Under the pieces are notes generated by a model that was not told where the DNA came from, did not search any database, and was given only the letters and a program-made list of their open reading frames with translations. Positions 34,450 through 45,420 of a stretch of DNA of 64,000 nt are shown here, piece after piece. This DNA comes from Calvatia gigantea (lineage: Eukaryota; Basidiomycota; Agaricomycetes; Agaricales; Lycoperdaceae), in the NCBI GenBank assembly GCA_025093985.1, contig JACAAK010000017.1, positions 248,001-312,000 on the forward strand, read 5' to 3'. Every line of letters starts with the position of its first letter. Position 1 is the stretch's first letter. The position numbers and the translations under genes are program-made.

Positions 34450-35650
34450 ATGAGCTCACAAGGACAACACCTTACTTCACAACCGACATTATCTACACTT
34501 CCTCATGAACTTTTTTCTGAAATGTTAAACCTTTTGGACTGGAAGGGCCTGTTAGCAATCAAATCGGTACTGTTATTTCTTCTTTCAAAACCCCACCTCA
34601 AGACGGACTGATCGCACCACCTAGGCCTGCAAGCGCTTGCACATGATCGCAAAACCACGCTTTTTGTGGACTCCGAAAGCTTCAGAAATGTCACTCAGAT
34701 CTTGTTCACCGGTTCTTGAGGTTCCTGCGGAGAGCTACTCGGTGGAGGAGCTCGGGAAAAAAGTCATAAGGCGCCTCTAAGTCGAGGAAAGATGGCGTGA
34801 CCCTGACCCATCCACATTCCGCTTGCAAGAACTCGAGTCCATAGAATGACGCAGGGGCGTATGTACCTTCTCCCCAGAGGAAGGTGGTTGCTCGATAATA
34901 TCGCTGGCTATGTTTACGCACTTGACCTGGACAAACCTGATCGAGCGCCACAGGTTCTCTTCAAGGAGTAGCATTGCACCTCCACTAAGCCTGTTCTGGA
35001 CCCTCTCTGTGGGTCTGCAATATGGATCGACTCGTCAAAACCGTGGCTTTTGCTTCACATGGCACTGACAGTCCATCTGCGGGTTCCAGTGCGTCCTGTC
35101 TCAATTTATCCCTCTTTCCCCCGATCCATAATCTTATTACAAGGACTGAGCCGGATATGCATGCGGGCAATCGACTAGTCACTATCATTGACTCTGACCT
35201 ACATGCCGAGTTTTTCAACGTCAAGATACTCAACGAGTCACATTCTTTGGCTTTGGAACGATCGTTCCGTATTTATTGCACTCTAGCTCAACATCATCGG
35301 TTTCGCGAGTCTATGCTGACCACCATTCCTCTCACATCATGACGACCTACAAGGACAGTTTCGGTGCACTTCAAATACCCCATGAAACGGAACTACCACC
35401 GATTGCGAAACGGTCCCCGGGATGACGTCGAGAATCACTCCCTAAGCTTGGGCCTTTCACTTATGGTCGTGTTGCGAAGAGATGATTCAATGGATTTCGC
35501 TTCCTACGACCTGCGGGACGAGCAAATCCAGATGGAGTCCGATGTATAGATACAAATTTTTCCGGGTAGTGAATTTCTGTACTTCGTGGCGTGCGACGTA
35601 GGTTCTGGGCGCACTGTCATGACATGCAACACAGTAATAAGTACTTCTTC
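34450..35650 (+). pseudogene. F-box protein, family member F (decayed)
   Basis: The start at 34450 gives MSSQGQHLTSQPTLSTLPHE and an F-box, LPHELFSEMLNLLDWKGLLAIKSV. Post-intron blocks MIAKPRFLWTPKASEMSLRS and GPAESYSVEELGKKVIRRL lead to TAA at 34778-34780, at the same codon as in member D. After this come MYLLPRGRWLLDNIAGYVYA, LNESHSLALERSFRIYC and LSLGLSLMVVLRRDDSMDF, with frame changes near 34840, 35020 and 35550. A stretch containing the VTLMCPGPCL and WKVHV blocks is deleted between 35150 and 35160. A pseudogene. Confidence 0.65.
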
Positions 35651-36461
35651 CTAGGAAATTTAAAAATGCAATAAATTCTCACGGATGACGACAATGGGGT
35701 ATGCTGCGTGGAATTAGACCTGGAGTTTCACGTTTAACCAGGGATATGAAGTGATATGGTCATAATTAAGCATTTCTGTCAAAGGCAGGCATAGGCAAAC
35801 AGCAACCAATGAAAACGGTTGAAACGAACCCTAAGTGAGGTCGTTACGTGCGAGGATGAGTAGCGCCGGGGGGAGAGATGCCGCCACACCCGAGCGAGGA
35901 AGGATACGCGACATCACGGGAGCCGGACAGTGGACGCTAGGTGACGGAATCTGATGGTCGTTAGCTCAAATTTCAAATTTCAAGCTTCAAGCTTCAAGCT
36001 TCAAGAACAGTGCTATTACCACCCGATCCTGTGCTGCCCAAAAATGATCATGGTGGGGCCTCGTGAGGAAGGCTTTCCCTATAGTCTGAGTTGTCGATTC
36101 ACCCTTGTGCGTCTTGGAAGGATGGGAATCCCATTGGTCCGTAGTGCGACGCCGACCACGGTGTTCGCTACCGTAATTGTTGACAGCTAGTTCATCAGTT
36201 TGTCCAATGCCGGGATTGTGTCAAGAGCGGTGTCTAATTTTGGCAAGCGATTGGACCACCTAACACAATACGCATATATCTGTGGGCGAGACACAAAAGG
36301 TTCCTATGTTTGGACACGCAGGTGTTCAGTGCACTATCACCACATTTTCAGGCGCAACCGCCACCCCCAGGGAACCATGGCATAAAACACAGGTCGTCAG
36401 AAAGGCTTCCAGTACTTTACCTCTCTTATTTTACATCTTGGATTACTCGCCACTTTTGGAA
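35651..36461. other. intergenic, with a short microsatellite
   Basis: No gene seen. A short AT-rich tandem array of TTCAAGC/TTCAAAT-like 7-mers lies at 35970-36006. Confidence 0.4.
35970..36006. repeat. 7-bp microsatellite (AAGCTTC / AAATTTC)
   Basis: About five heptamer units occur in tandem: AAATTTC twice, then AAGCTTC three times. A related short run (AAGTTTC) lies at 58438-58456. Confidence 0.8.
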
Positions 36462-37211
36462 ATGATTCGGGTTACTAACTTCGCTACACTGGGGCAAGCT
36501 GACCGAGCGACTGTCGAGGAGGCCGAACTCTTTCTATCCTCTATGCTTGCCATCCGCGCGGAGGCGAACAACTCATCATCTTCTCCGGGTCCCTCTCCTA
36601 CCTCATGCACCCGCCCAGCCATTGCAAAGACCATTAAAGTCATAGAACCGCGTGTCCTCCGGGGAAACGTTACCCTCTCACCTGTGCACTGTAATCCTAT
36701 TTCTTCACGTTCGAAAGCGACACCGAAGTCCTCGACAAGCCTTGGAAGTTATATCTTCGCGGAAAATCCAGAAAAAAGAAAATGTTTGTGGCACTGCTGC
36801 GAAAGCAAGGATGGCCTTAGCGAAATACAAGTCTCGCCGGAATTATGCTAGCCCTTATAGAGCTCGCAGGAGCGACTCAAACATGTCCGAGTCAGAACGG
36901 CTGGAGGTACTAGAAGGTGATGAGCTTATTGGAGAGATTGAACCAACAAGTATTTGGTGCTTGAGTTGCGAAGCGTGGGTTGCGCTAGATAAACGGAGAA
37001 AATATTATGTCGGCATGTGGGAGAAGCATAAAAAATGCTACCATCTGCCTGTGAGTGTGGTTTTGGTTTCATTCTTTGATTTTTCTGAATAGCGGGAATT
37101 TGGTTCTTTCAACTGTAGGGTGGGCGGCAGTACGAATTGGCACAGAAGATCTACGAGGAGACCGGTCAACGGGTGAAGCTCTTTGAACCAAAGAGACAAA
37201 AGGAAGACTGA
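36462..37211 (+). CDS. small CxxC...HxxxxC protein of unknown function
   Basis: The first frame (MIRVTNFATLGQADRATVEE, from 36462) runs about 70 codons. A frame change, probably an intron ending at ATCCAG near 36770, leads to KARMALAKYKSRRNYASPYR, SESERLEVLEGDELIGEIEP and the likely metal-binding part IWCLSCEAWVALDKRRKYYV with GMWEKHKKC. The pattern C-x2-C-x20-H-x4-C suggests a zinc site. The last intron (GTGAGT near 37050 to CTGTAG near 37118) joins GGRQYELAQKIYEETGQRVK, ending KRQKED at 37211. This charged layout with a single C2HC site is common in mushroom genomes as short uncharacterised proteins. It may bind DNA or RNA (inference). The exact 5' intron is not resolved. Confidence 0.6.
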
Positions 37212-37865
37212 TTATCGGTTGGATACGAGTACTCTTCATGATGTAGTTGAACGCCCAATGGACAATGAACGGTCTTGATGCACTTCCTGTTTACTCCAGC
37301 CAAAACCATGACAGTATTGTATTACCTTATTCACACCGCGGCACAATTGCCAACCCCTCACCCGATCCAGGATGGAATGGTGTCGATAGCTTGGGGTGGT
37401 ATTGATGCATTCACGTCAGGTCTCCAGAACTTCCTGCCTGTGACGCCAGGTGGGTGTGACACCCGTGTTTTCGGGTTTCGGGTTTGCAATAGTTCAGGGT
37501 GTTCACCCAGACGTTAGTGAAGCTCTTTCTTGACATTCTTTCTCGTTTTCTAGGGTTATCTCTATGGTGCCCTGGCCTACCCCCACTGAAGCCATTTCCA
37601 AGCCTTCCTGACGAGGTTATATACACTGCGCCAATGTGGCAGTGGGTCGTATCGAAATCACATTGATTTCAGAAAGTGTAAAGTGTGTCATATTGAAGAC
37701 TACACTTTTTGGATTTAGTATGATATTGATATGACGAGTGTCAGCATCAACTCGCCGGCGCAGTGCATACTAAATACCCCGCTACTTAAACAGGAGAAGT
37801 TTGATATCAGTCAATTCGGTAGGTGTTAAGTTATCCTCGCATTCGCTGAACTCAATTATTTATAC
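37212..37865. other. intergenic, no supportable gene
   Basis: An 80-codon plus-strand frame at 37275-37517 has no recognisable domain. Nothing else seen. Confidence 0.35.
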
Positions 37866-38880
37866 CTCACTAGACCTGCCAGCGCATTCGCGCGGTTACG
37901 AAACTGCACCTCCTGTGGTCCTCGCGAGCTTTAAAGCTGACGCGCATGTCAGGTGTACCAGTCCTCAGTGGCCCAGTGGAAAGGTATTCTGTGGAAGAGC
38001 TGGAGTAAAAGTGCTTAAAAGATGCTAAATTCAAGAAAGGTGGCGCAACCCTCGTTTACTTACGTACCGCTCACGAAAGCTCAAGTTCGGATTTGGTACT
38101 CGCTGTCGTTTTCACCTTCTACTCGGGGGGAGATGGTTGCTTGACAACATCGATGGCTATGTTTATTTCCTTGACCTGGAGAAATCTGAGGCCGAACCAT
38201 GATCTGAAGCCGAACTATGCATAATCTTCGAAGAGAGGTGTCAGACCTTTATGGTCATCTCGTGGGCCCTCCCTGTAGTTCTGGATTAACTCGTAAGCCA
38301 TGACCTCACTTCTGATGAGCCCATCCTCTATGCTAACTCTGATTGGGCTCATCAGGACCTTCACCAGCTTGATAAACAAGCTTGTGGTCACTAGTACCTC
38401 GAAGGTAGCGAAAAATACGCTCGAAAGGGGCTTCAGAACAATCGCACAACCGTATATCTAGTACCCAGGTGAGTCTTACCTACTGGGTTTTTTTTCGGGT
38501 TCAGCCCTTGATCTACGCTCAAGACTTGAGTTGTATGTGTATCTATCATTTGGATTTTCAAGGATGTGCTGCCAACACGGCTTGAGCCATAAAACCACTT
38601 GTTACTATTTGATGCCCTGGCTCCTGTTTGAAAAGTGGGCTTCAAGTCGGAGGATGTCGTTCAAGATTGCTTTCAGGTCTCAGGGCTTTCGCTCATGGTA
38701 ATGCTGCAGAGGGGTCATTCTATGGATATCGTTACCTTCGACTTGTGGGACAGGGGAAATGAGGTGGTGTCTCAAGCTCGTATACGAATGTGTCCAAGTC
38801 GTGGATGCCTCGATGTAACAGCATGCGATAAAGCTTCTGGGCGTGTCATTATGCGAAGTAGTAGAATGTCATTGTATTAG
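37866..38880 (+). pseudogene. F-box protein, family member G (F-box lost)
   Basis: The first recognisable block, QRIRAVTKLHLLWSSRA then LTRMSGVPVLSGPVERYS (37870-37985), is the family's post-F-box exon and is closest to member B; no F-box lies upstream. Stops include the codon before the WRNP motif (TAA at about 38026), homologous to the TAA in D and F. GGRWLLDNIDGYVYFLDLE (38140-38180) is followed by heavily altered sequence. The tail LSLMVMLQRGHSMDIVTFDL and ASGRVIMRSSRM ends at 38880. Clearly decayed. Confidence 0.65.
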
Positions 38881-39158
38881 AGATATAAATACGTAATTTG
38901 CTCTTGTAATATCGAGTCTGGAATCCGGAAATGGATCTGATAGCCTGGCAACGCAGTATGGGAGAATATGTGGTCCAACAGGCATGAGTTTCATCAATCT
39001 ATGGTTATATTTCGAAGGAGTGGGCGGGTCATATGTTCCATCATCTATCAGTGCGCTCAGGTGTATCAGTACAAACGGTGGAGCTATCGAATCCATGATC
39101 CTTCTCCAGCATGTATATATTGCGCAAGATGGCGAATATCAGCAGCACCGATAGTAAT
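38881..39158. other. 3' flank shared by F-box member G and the Rrp6 gene
   Basis: A convergent intergenic region. Part of it (39090-39158) was copied with Rrp6 to 28.9 kb. No gene. Confidence 0.5.
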
Positions 39159-42100
39159 CTACTTGAATGTATGCGACTGATTACCACCTTTGAACTCGCT
39201 ATGTGCCTTTGGGGGCGCAGGAAAGTCGCCGAAGAACTGTCCGCCTATGTCGTCCAGTTAATAGCCTATTCACAAGCGGGGTCATAAAACGTACCTTTGC
39301 CCCTCTTCGGCTTCTTTTTCAACGGCTTCCGGTCTTCTGGATCCGGGTTGTCATCGAGGATGTTCGGCACATTTACAAAGTCAAATGTTTCAGGGTCTGC
39401 TTCTGTGCTGTTCTCAACACCAGCGCCAACGTTGTCCAACGTAGTTTCGGTCTCGGGATCTTTGCCTCGTGTTTGGGTCGTGCTCGCAGCGTTGCCCTTC
39501 GCCCTTTTCCGTTTCTTTGCTTTCGGCTGGCCAACGACGACAATCGTGTCTTTTTCCGCTTTTTCAATAATCGTAGTTTTTCGGTGTGCGGCAGGAACGA
39601 ATGGAATCTCGATCTGCATGCCGGTTGATTCGTCAACTTTCGCAGTGGTGTCCGCCGAAGATTGTGTTTTGTGTTCGATAGCTGTTCTTTCCACCATTGT
39701 TGTGGAAGTCGTCGCAACCTGGGTTGTGATTTTAGTCATGGTGCCTTAAGTGTGCATCTAGATTACGCTGACCTTTGGTACCGTGGGCATGATGACCAGT
39801 GTACTGTTGATCCTCTCGACTAATTTCTGGAATTGGAGAGAACCTGACGGAAGCTGATCTTTTGTTGGCGCAGAGGTATCCTTGGTAGCGTTTGCAAAGA
39901 GTGCGCTTCGCGCAGTAGCGTAAGCCGAAGCAGCTGGAGGTGGCCGACGAGTCGCAGTCTGGGTTTTGCCGAGGAGTGATGATGATGTTTTGAGCATTTC
40001 ATTTATTTTATCTGTACCTGTTGCAGAGTTAGTTAGCGGACACCAAGGTGGGAGGGCGATCCACGTACCCCAGAGCTTCTCATTCGGGTCTTGAACGTGC
40101 TTCTGACTGTCGTTCACCTCCACCTGTTCTTTGCTTTCAACGCCCTTCTTTACATCTTCCGCTTTGTCTTCTGCGATCCCCTCATCCTTCTCTCCCTCAC
40201 CCTTCGTCCCTTCCTTCCCAAGGTTGTCCTTCACTGCCTCCCTAATCTCGTCCAGCAATTCCTTTGCACGGCGCTTCACAACCTGCGGAACAGGAACTTC
40301 CGAAATATTCTCAACAGTGCAGCCAAATCCGCTGGCGGGGCCTCCGCGATCCTAAACAAAAATTGATTAGGAAGAACATATCGCGTGCTTTCATCCTCCT
40401 CCCGGGCGACTTTTTCCCGCCACCAGTGGACAGTCTTATACACTGCTCTCTGCATTTTTTGAACCGCATTGACGCTGTTGAAAGACATCGTGGAGTCAGA
40501 TGAGGCAGCGGTGAAGAAAGGTTTGTTCCATTTTTTTGCGAGTGTGTCCCATCCGCCTGGTCCGGTACCGGAAGCGTAGTCGTAGGGCTCTTTGGTGTAG
40601 ACCCGGAGACAAGTTTCGGCGGAGCGTGTGAGGACGTGGTTGATTAGCGCAGTGTGCGGGGTTGGTAGATGCATTGACTGTGGATGGAGGCGTGGACACA
40701 GGTATGGAGTTGGGGGTGGTGGTGTTTGCTGCGGATGGGGGAGAAGAAGAGCGGGAGCGGGAGGCTGCACGGTCTAAGAGGGCATTGCGGAGGTTGTCGT
40801 AGATGAAGAGGAGGAAGTGGGTGTCTGAGCGTGCGTATTCGAGCATTTCGTTGGGGAGAGGTCTGGGAGTGGATCAGCAATGGCGCAATGGAGTTGGATT
40901 TTACATACCGAATCCGCCAGTCTGCAAGCTGATACCGTTTGTCGGGATTGTAATCGCAGTACATCTCCAAGAGGTTGGCGAGGCCATGCCGGGGAAATTC
41001 TTGCAGGGTTGAGTGATGTTCGTTAATCAATGAAGATAAACTTACCAAGTAATTTGGATGCATGGAATGTGTCAAATAGGTTCACCACATACAGGTTGAA
41101 GTCTTGTTGCAACCAGACAATATCACTCTCCGCACCATGAAAGACCTTCACAATCTTTGGATCTGTGAACACCTCGTTCAACACCTCCATTTCATCCCGT
41201 AACGTAATAACATCGACGACGAAGTCTTCCTCTCTGGTGCTGATTTGCATCAAGCACAGGAAACCTGAGTAAGAACGGTAGCTGTGGTGTTCTAAATCTA
41301 CGGCGATTTCATTTTTGCTACGAAGCTTGTCGAGCATGCTTTGGAGGGCTTCAGGAGTTGAAATCCAAGTGAAGGGAGTTTCGGAGAGAGAGAGGAGGAG
41401 ATTCGGGTGTTGTTGGGGCATAGACATGTGCTGGGTAGGTTATGTGGTTGATTTCGTATCGGTAGGGATGGTTCGCCCTATCCTTGAGTGGTTAGGTCAT
41501 GTATAGTGAGAGAAAATGATACGTACATTAAGGCGGAACTTCCTTCCATGTTGGTGCTGTCGTTTGTGTCGGTGTAGACATGGCCAAGAGGCACTTTTGC
41601 GTTGTATTTATGGGAGAGAGAAGGATACCAGGGTGCGTCACTGTTGTCCGGTTTACGCTTAAATGAAAGTTGGGGTTTCGTGAGATAGGAGGCATGGTGT
41701 ATTGCGGGATCGAGGCCGCCTTTGGGTGCTATAACTTTCTACAAAGGTATTAACTCGGGGTGAAGTTTGATTTGGACAGGTTCCGTACTCGTTTGGCTGG
41801 TGCAGGAGCACTGGTAGGCAGGTTGATAGCAATAGCAGGCCCCTTGTCTCTCCCGAGCACTTGATCCAGACAGCCATCCTAAGCTGCTTTATTAATCTCC
41901 CTTCAGAAACCAAAGGGTAAAACCTCACAGTGCGCTCAAACAATTGCTCCATGACATCGATGACTAGGGAATGAAAATTGTCCACAACATCATCTTGATC
42001 TTCTAGTTTTGCTTTACCCTTTCCCTTTGCCGGCTTTGCATCTGTAGAAGAAGAGAGTCCCAGGAGTTTGTTGGTGAGGTTTAGGACACGAGAGGAAACT

Positions 42101-42255
42101 GTGTCGATATCGCGGGCGAGGCCGGTGTCGATAGAGCGATAGAAATTGATGTCCGTTGGGAGCGTTGCTGCATTTCGAGTCGCTTTAAGTGCAGATGCCT
42201 GAAGCTTTGTGTTATGTTCGTCAAACGACGAGGATGACAGTCCAGGCAAACTCAT
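39159..42255 (-). CDS. rrp6: nuclear exosome 3'-5' exonuclease Rrp6
   Basis: Exon 1 starts [19 protein letters not shown] (42255) and gives the PMC2NT domain that binds Rrp47. Further exons have [20 protein letters not shown] and [20 protein letters not shown]. The DEDD-Y nuclease core has motif [11 protein letters not shown] (D and E), motif [15 protein letters not shown], the block [15 protein letters not shown], and motif [13 protein letters not shown] (Y and D). HRDC follows ([30 protein letters not shown]), then a Lys/Glu-rich tail. The last 50-nt intron (39294 to about 39245) joins KRGKGGQ to [10 protein letters not shown] and the end GGNQSHTFK at 39159. About eight introns, most near 50 nt. 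The protein trims and degrades nuclear RNAs with the exosome. Two one-base shifts (near 40655 and 40300) interrupt conserved coding sequence; in a gene normally kept, sequence error is plausible. A broken duplicate lies at 28.8-33.3 kb. Confidence 0.88.
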
Positions 42256-42482
42256 TGCACACGCCGCGCACGACTCGCCGCACAAAATTCTGGGGATTTC
42301 TTGGATCACGTCACATGACGTTACTCCGACTGGAGGCTATTTTATCAACATGAACAACAGCCTCCATGGATGCCCAGCCAATTCATGGGCCAACAGGTCT
42401 CTGCAAAAAATTGGAACAGAGTCCTGTCGTCCCTATGTGATATTATTGCTAGGGAATGTATGCGTAGTTAAAAACTGGATGC

Positions 42483-43677
42483 TTAAAGTTTAATGATTAA
42501 GTGAGGTCTATGACCTTCTCCTTCCAATAATGATCTTCTTGGTTCCGCTTTGACTTCTCTCTTAACTTGAGTGGTCCAGGCACCCTTTCTCTCAAGCGCT
42601 CTGTCGATCCTTGCCTAAAATTCAATCAGTTGTGCTACTGTCTCCTGCCCCCCCCCCATGTGTAACTCACACGGAGTGCCGTTAGTTTCTCGACATCCTC
42701 CTCGTCACTAATTTCCGTTACTTGTCTGGCTTCCTTCTGGTTCGCAGATGTTTTGGATACATTGGAGGAACGGGCAGTTGGCTCAGCATCGGGGGCTTTC
42801 TTTCGTTTGTTATTCTTTACTTTAGGTCCCTGCGGCAAAGGTCGGTCCAAAGGGGCAACTCCTTGGGCTTAAAGAAACGCTGCCATGAGTGGCGTCAGAA
42901 GCGGAAGGAGATACTTACGAAAGCTCACCTCGGGATCTGTGTCGGAAAATAAACTTGGCCGCGACGGCTATGTCTCTCGATAGATAGGGCTCAGGTCGAT
43001 TGTCAGGCGTTCGGTTTTGGATCCGGCCAAGGCTGTGGCTCTCTTTATTAGATAATGACGGTGGGACTCTGTGAAATACATACCCAACACAGTCTTGTAT
43101 GCCCTTTTCCCCTCTTTCGGGGATCAACCTTTGGCCGGGGTATCGATATTTCGATGGTCGGAGGAAGGGCGACTAGTAACGTTCTTGACCTGCCTTGCAT
43201 AGGACACGGTTACCACGATTGTTCCCAAACCCGCCACATTTAGAGATTGTACTGGGAGTTGATCATCGTCTCATGCTCTGTCAGGTTTGTTGCATGATAC
43301 AAGCAGGTATGTTTGACTTACCAACCAGTTGGCCTTGTGAAAATACGAAGAATTGATAAGTTGTGGGTGAAGGCCTGCATCTGTCAATGATTTGTTCGCG
43401 GCTGGGATTGAGAAATCTTTTGTTTGTAAAGACGCCATCCATATTCACTTCAAGGGTCATAAATCTGGACGGAGTTGTATTCCGCACGTGAATTATGAAT
43501 TCCTGGGACCACACTTTTAGATATGTGCGGAAGTACACTGGGAATGCATACCTTGCCAGAGCAAGATGGTATCCAACATGAAGCTAATTTTTCAGCATCC
43601 TTAGTTTCTGTTTGAAATTCTTGGAGAGGTTGTCCGTCGACGTGGATCGCAGCGGAGACGGCGTTGTAGGAAACCAT
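42483..43677 (-). CDS. DUF7918-domain protein
   Basis: The start MVSYNAVSAAIHVDGQPLQE (43677) and EKLASCWIPSCSGK fit the DUF7918 opening (a variant of the 'W-x-x-x-DG-x-x-x-EY ... CWI-x-x-x-x-GK' pattern). An intron (GTATGC...AAAAG, near 43548-43510) joins VWSQEFIIHVRNTT, LEVNMDGVFTNKRFLNP and a middle part with LSRDIAVAAKFIFRHRS. A Lys/Ala-rich hinge has KNNKRKKAPDAEP and VTEISDEEDVEKLTALR. The last exon after GTGAGT...TTTTAG starts ARIDRALERKGAWTTQVKRE and ends at 42483. A +1 shift of the last part would instead end KEKVIDLT at 42497, a SUMO-interaction-like terminus I believe is common in this family. The function is unknown; the basic and acidic tail suggests a nuclear role (inference). 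The middle exon borders are approximate. Confidence 0.7.
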
Positions 43678-44078
43678 TCTAGGGAAACTGGCAGCTATTG
43701 GAACTTGGAATAACGTCATCCAATGTAGGATCACGTGGTGTGACAAACGCGTCGCACGAATTAAGTAAATTGATTTGACCAGACGTCATGATCATCAACG
43801 CTTTTTAAGAAAACTCAATAATTTGGCCGTGACGCCAGCACACCATCCCTTTTCTTGTCCCCACTGTTAGTTTAAGACGTCGGTCATTTGTCATTTGTGT
43901 AAGGATTTTCTGGCTGCTATCCCTCACCTCTAGATCCTGCGGGGGCTTGCGTGGAATTAGGTCGGGCTTGGGATCAGACATTGATTAATTGATTGTGGAA
44001 AACGCAGAGGTGACGTCATGTGTGTCATCATCCCTCTTGGAGGGAGCTGCAAACAAGTCTTAAAGGTGGCAATGACTG
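43678..44078. other. divergent intergenic region between DUF7918 and PSD genes
   Basis: It holds promoters for both directions. No coding sequence or clear regulatory motif was recognised. Confidence 0.4.
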
Positions 44079-45151
44079 ATGTTCACAAAGGCCATGGAGA
44101 TCCATCCAGAACCAAGCTTACCATATGCTCGAGATATCTTTCGACCTGCCCTCTTTATCAAACTTTTCATTGTGTGGGTGGTATACTGGTACAACAACAT
44201 CCGCACCGGCCATGTTGGCCACCCATGCCTCATACGTTCCACTGGCCAGGTCATTAGGGAGCAAATGCCGCTGAAAAAGCGCCTGCGCACGCTCATTCCT
44301 CTTCTCGCCTGAAGTTCGAATGGATCGATCGCCTGCAGCTCTTCAGGCAGCATCTCCACCACGACGCCGACGTATCAGGCAAATACGAAAATTCGCCCGA
44401 ATCCAAGAAGCATATCCCCAGGTTTATTCGACAATACGGCATTGATATGTCCGAGTTTGAGCCAAGCGACCCAGACGAATATCAGTGCTTCAACGATTTC
44501 TTCACGAGAGCGCATAGACCAGGTTCTAGACCACTAGCAGAACCCGGAAATGATTCCGTGACGGTTGCTGCAGCGGATTCTCGTCTTGTCGTTTTTGACA
44601 CGGTCAAGTTGACGAAGGCCTTCTGGATCAAGGGCAGGAATTTTTCCGTTTTTACGTTGATGGGAGGGGACGAAATAGCAGAAGAGAAGGCGCAACGATG
44701 GAGTGATGGGAGTGTGGCGGTCTATCGTCTAAGTCCCCAGGATTATCACCGGTATCATTCGCCTGTCGCGGGGCGTGTCACCTGGGTTCGTCATATTCCA
44801 GGTAACTACTACGGCGTAGATCCTGTGGCAGTTCGAAGCGATATATCCGTATTGGACACGAATGCGCGTACGGTAGTTATCATCTCCACTCAAGAATATG
44901 GGGAAGTTTTGTTTGTGGCGGTTGGTGCGGAGGAGGTGGGTAGCGTCAAAACTGATCTGAAGGAGGGCCAGAGACTTAAGAGAGGAGACGAAGTGGGTCA
45001 ATTCGCATTCGGAGGAAGTTCAATCGTGGTTTGCTATGAGAAAGGGCGGGTGAACTGGGACGAGGATTTGCGAGAGGCGAGCTTACTGGGTTATATGGTG
45101 GATATCGAAGTTAACGAACGAATTGGCAAACTTGTGATGGGCGGCAAGTGA
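44079..45151 (+). CDS. psd: phosphatidylserine decarboxylase
   Basis: This enzyme converts phosphatidylserine to phosphatidylethanolamine. The N-terminal part has a hydrophobic segment, ALFIKLFIVWVVYWYNN. The catalytic body, open from 44447 and in the same frame from about 44309 (LKFEWIDRLQLFRQHLHH), has FNDFFTRAHRPGSRPLAE, the aspartate motif AAADSRLVVF, FWIKGRNFSVFTLMGG, and YRLSPQDYHRYHSPVAGRVT with the PQDYHRYHSPV signature. It continues with NTRTVVIIST-like sequence, VAVGAEEVGSV and RGDEVGQFAFGGSSIVVCYE. The self-cleavage site, usually GGST or LGST, reads GGSS here (45011-45022), keeping the serine that becomes the pyruvoyl group. A one-base shift seems to separate the N-terminal 75 codons from the body near 44305, so the true 5' exon is uncertain. 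It is a monofunctional decarboxylase rather than a mitochondrial type with LGST. Confidence 0.8.
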
Positions 45152-45420
45152 TAAAACTTATGTATTTCCCACACTTCACTTCCACATTGTTTTCGGCTAT
45201 TTCTTTTCTCCCTCGTCATGTTTATTCTTAGTACTCGATGCCACATGCACTCAAGTATCCCTGAATAAATTGCCACAGTCTCGATCTCGGATGTGGTTCC
45301 GTTTTCCTTCCACCTTCGGGTTTTTCGGCTAATTTTGGAGGCTACCCTCGTGCCATTCCCACAAAAGTTGGTTCTTCAAAGACGTCTCTTCCTTGACGCC
45401 GGCTGGCTCACGGTGTTGTA
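45152..45420. other. intergenic PSD to MFS copy 2
   Basis: Holds the PSD 3' end and the MFS promoter; no gene. Confidence 0.4.

Noticed and set aside
39245..39294. Rrp6 ending at the stop after GTFYDPACE
   Set aside because: This is read-through of a 50-nt intron with a GTACGT donor; the exon beyond it encodes [10 protein letters not shown] and GGNQSHTFK, a better Rrp6 C-terminus.
44079..45151. Psilocybin-type tryptophan decarboxylase (PsiD) instead of a lipid PSD
   Set aside because: The GGSS site is suggestive, but the N-terminal PsiD domain is absent and no other psilocybin-pathway gene is nearby.
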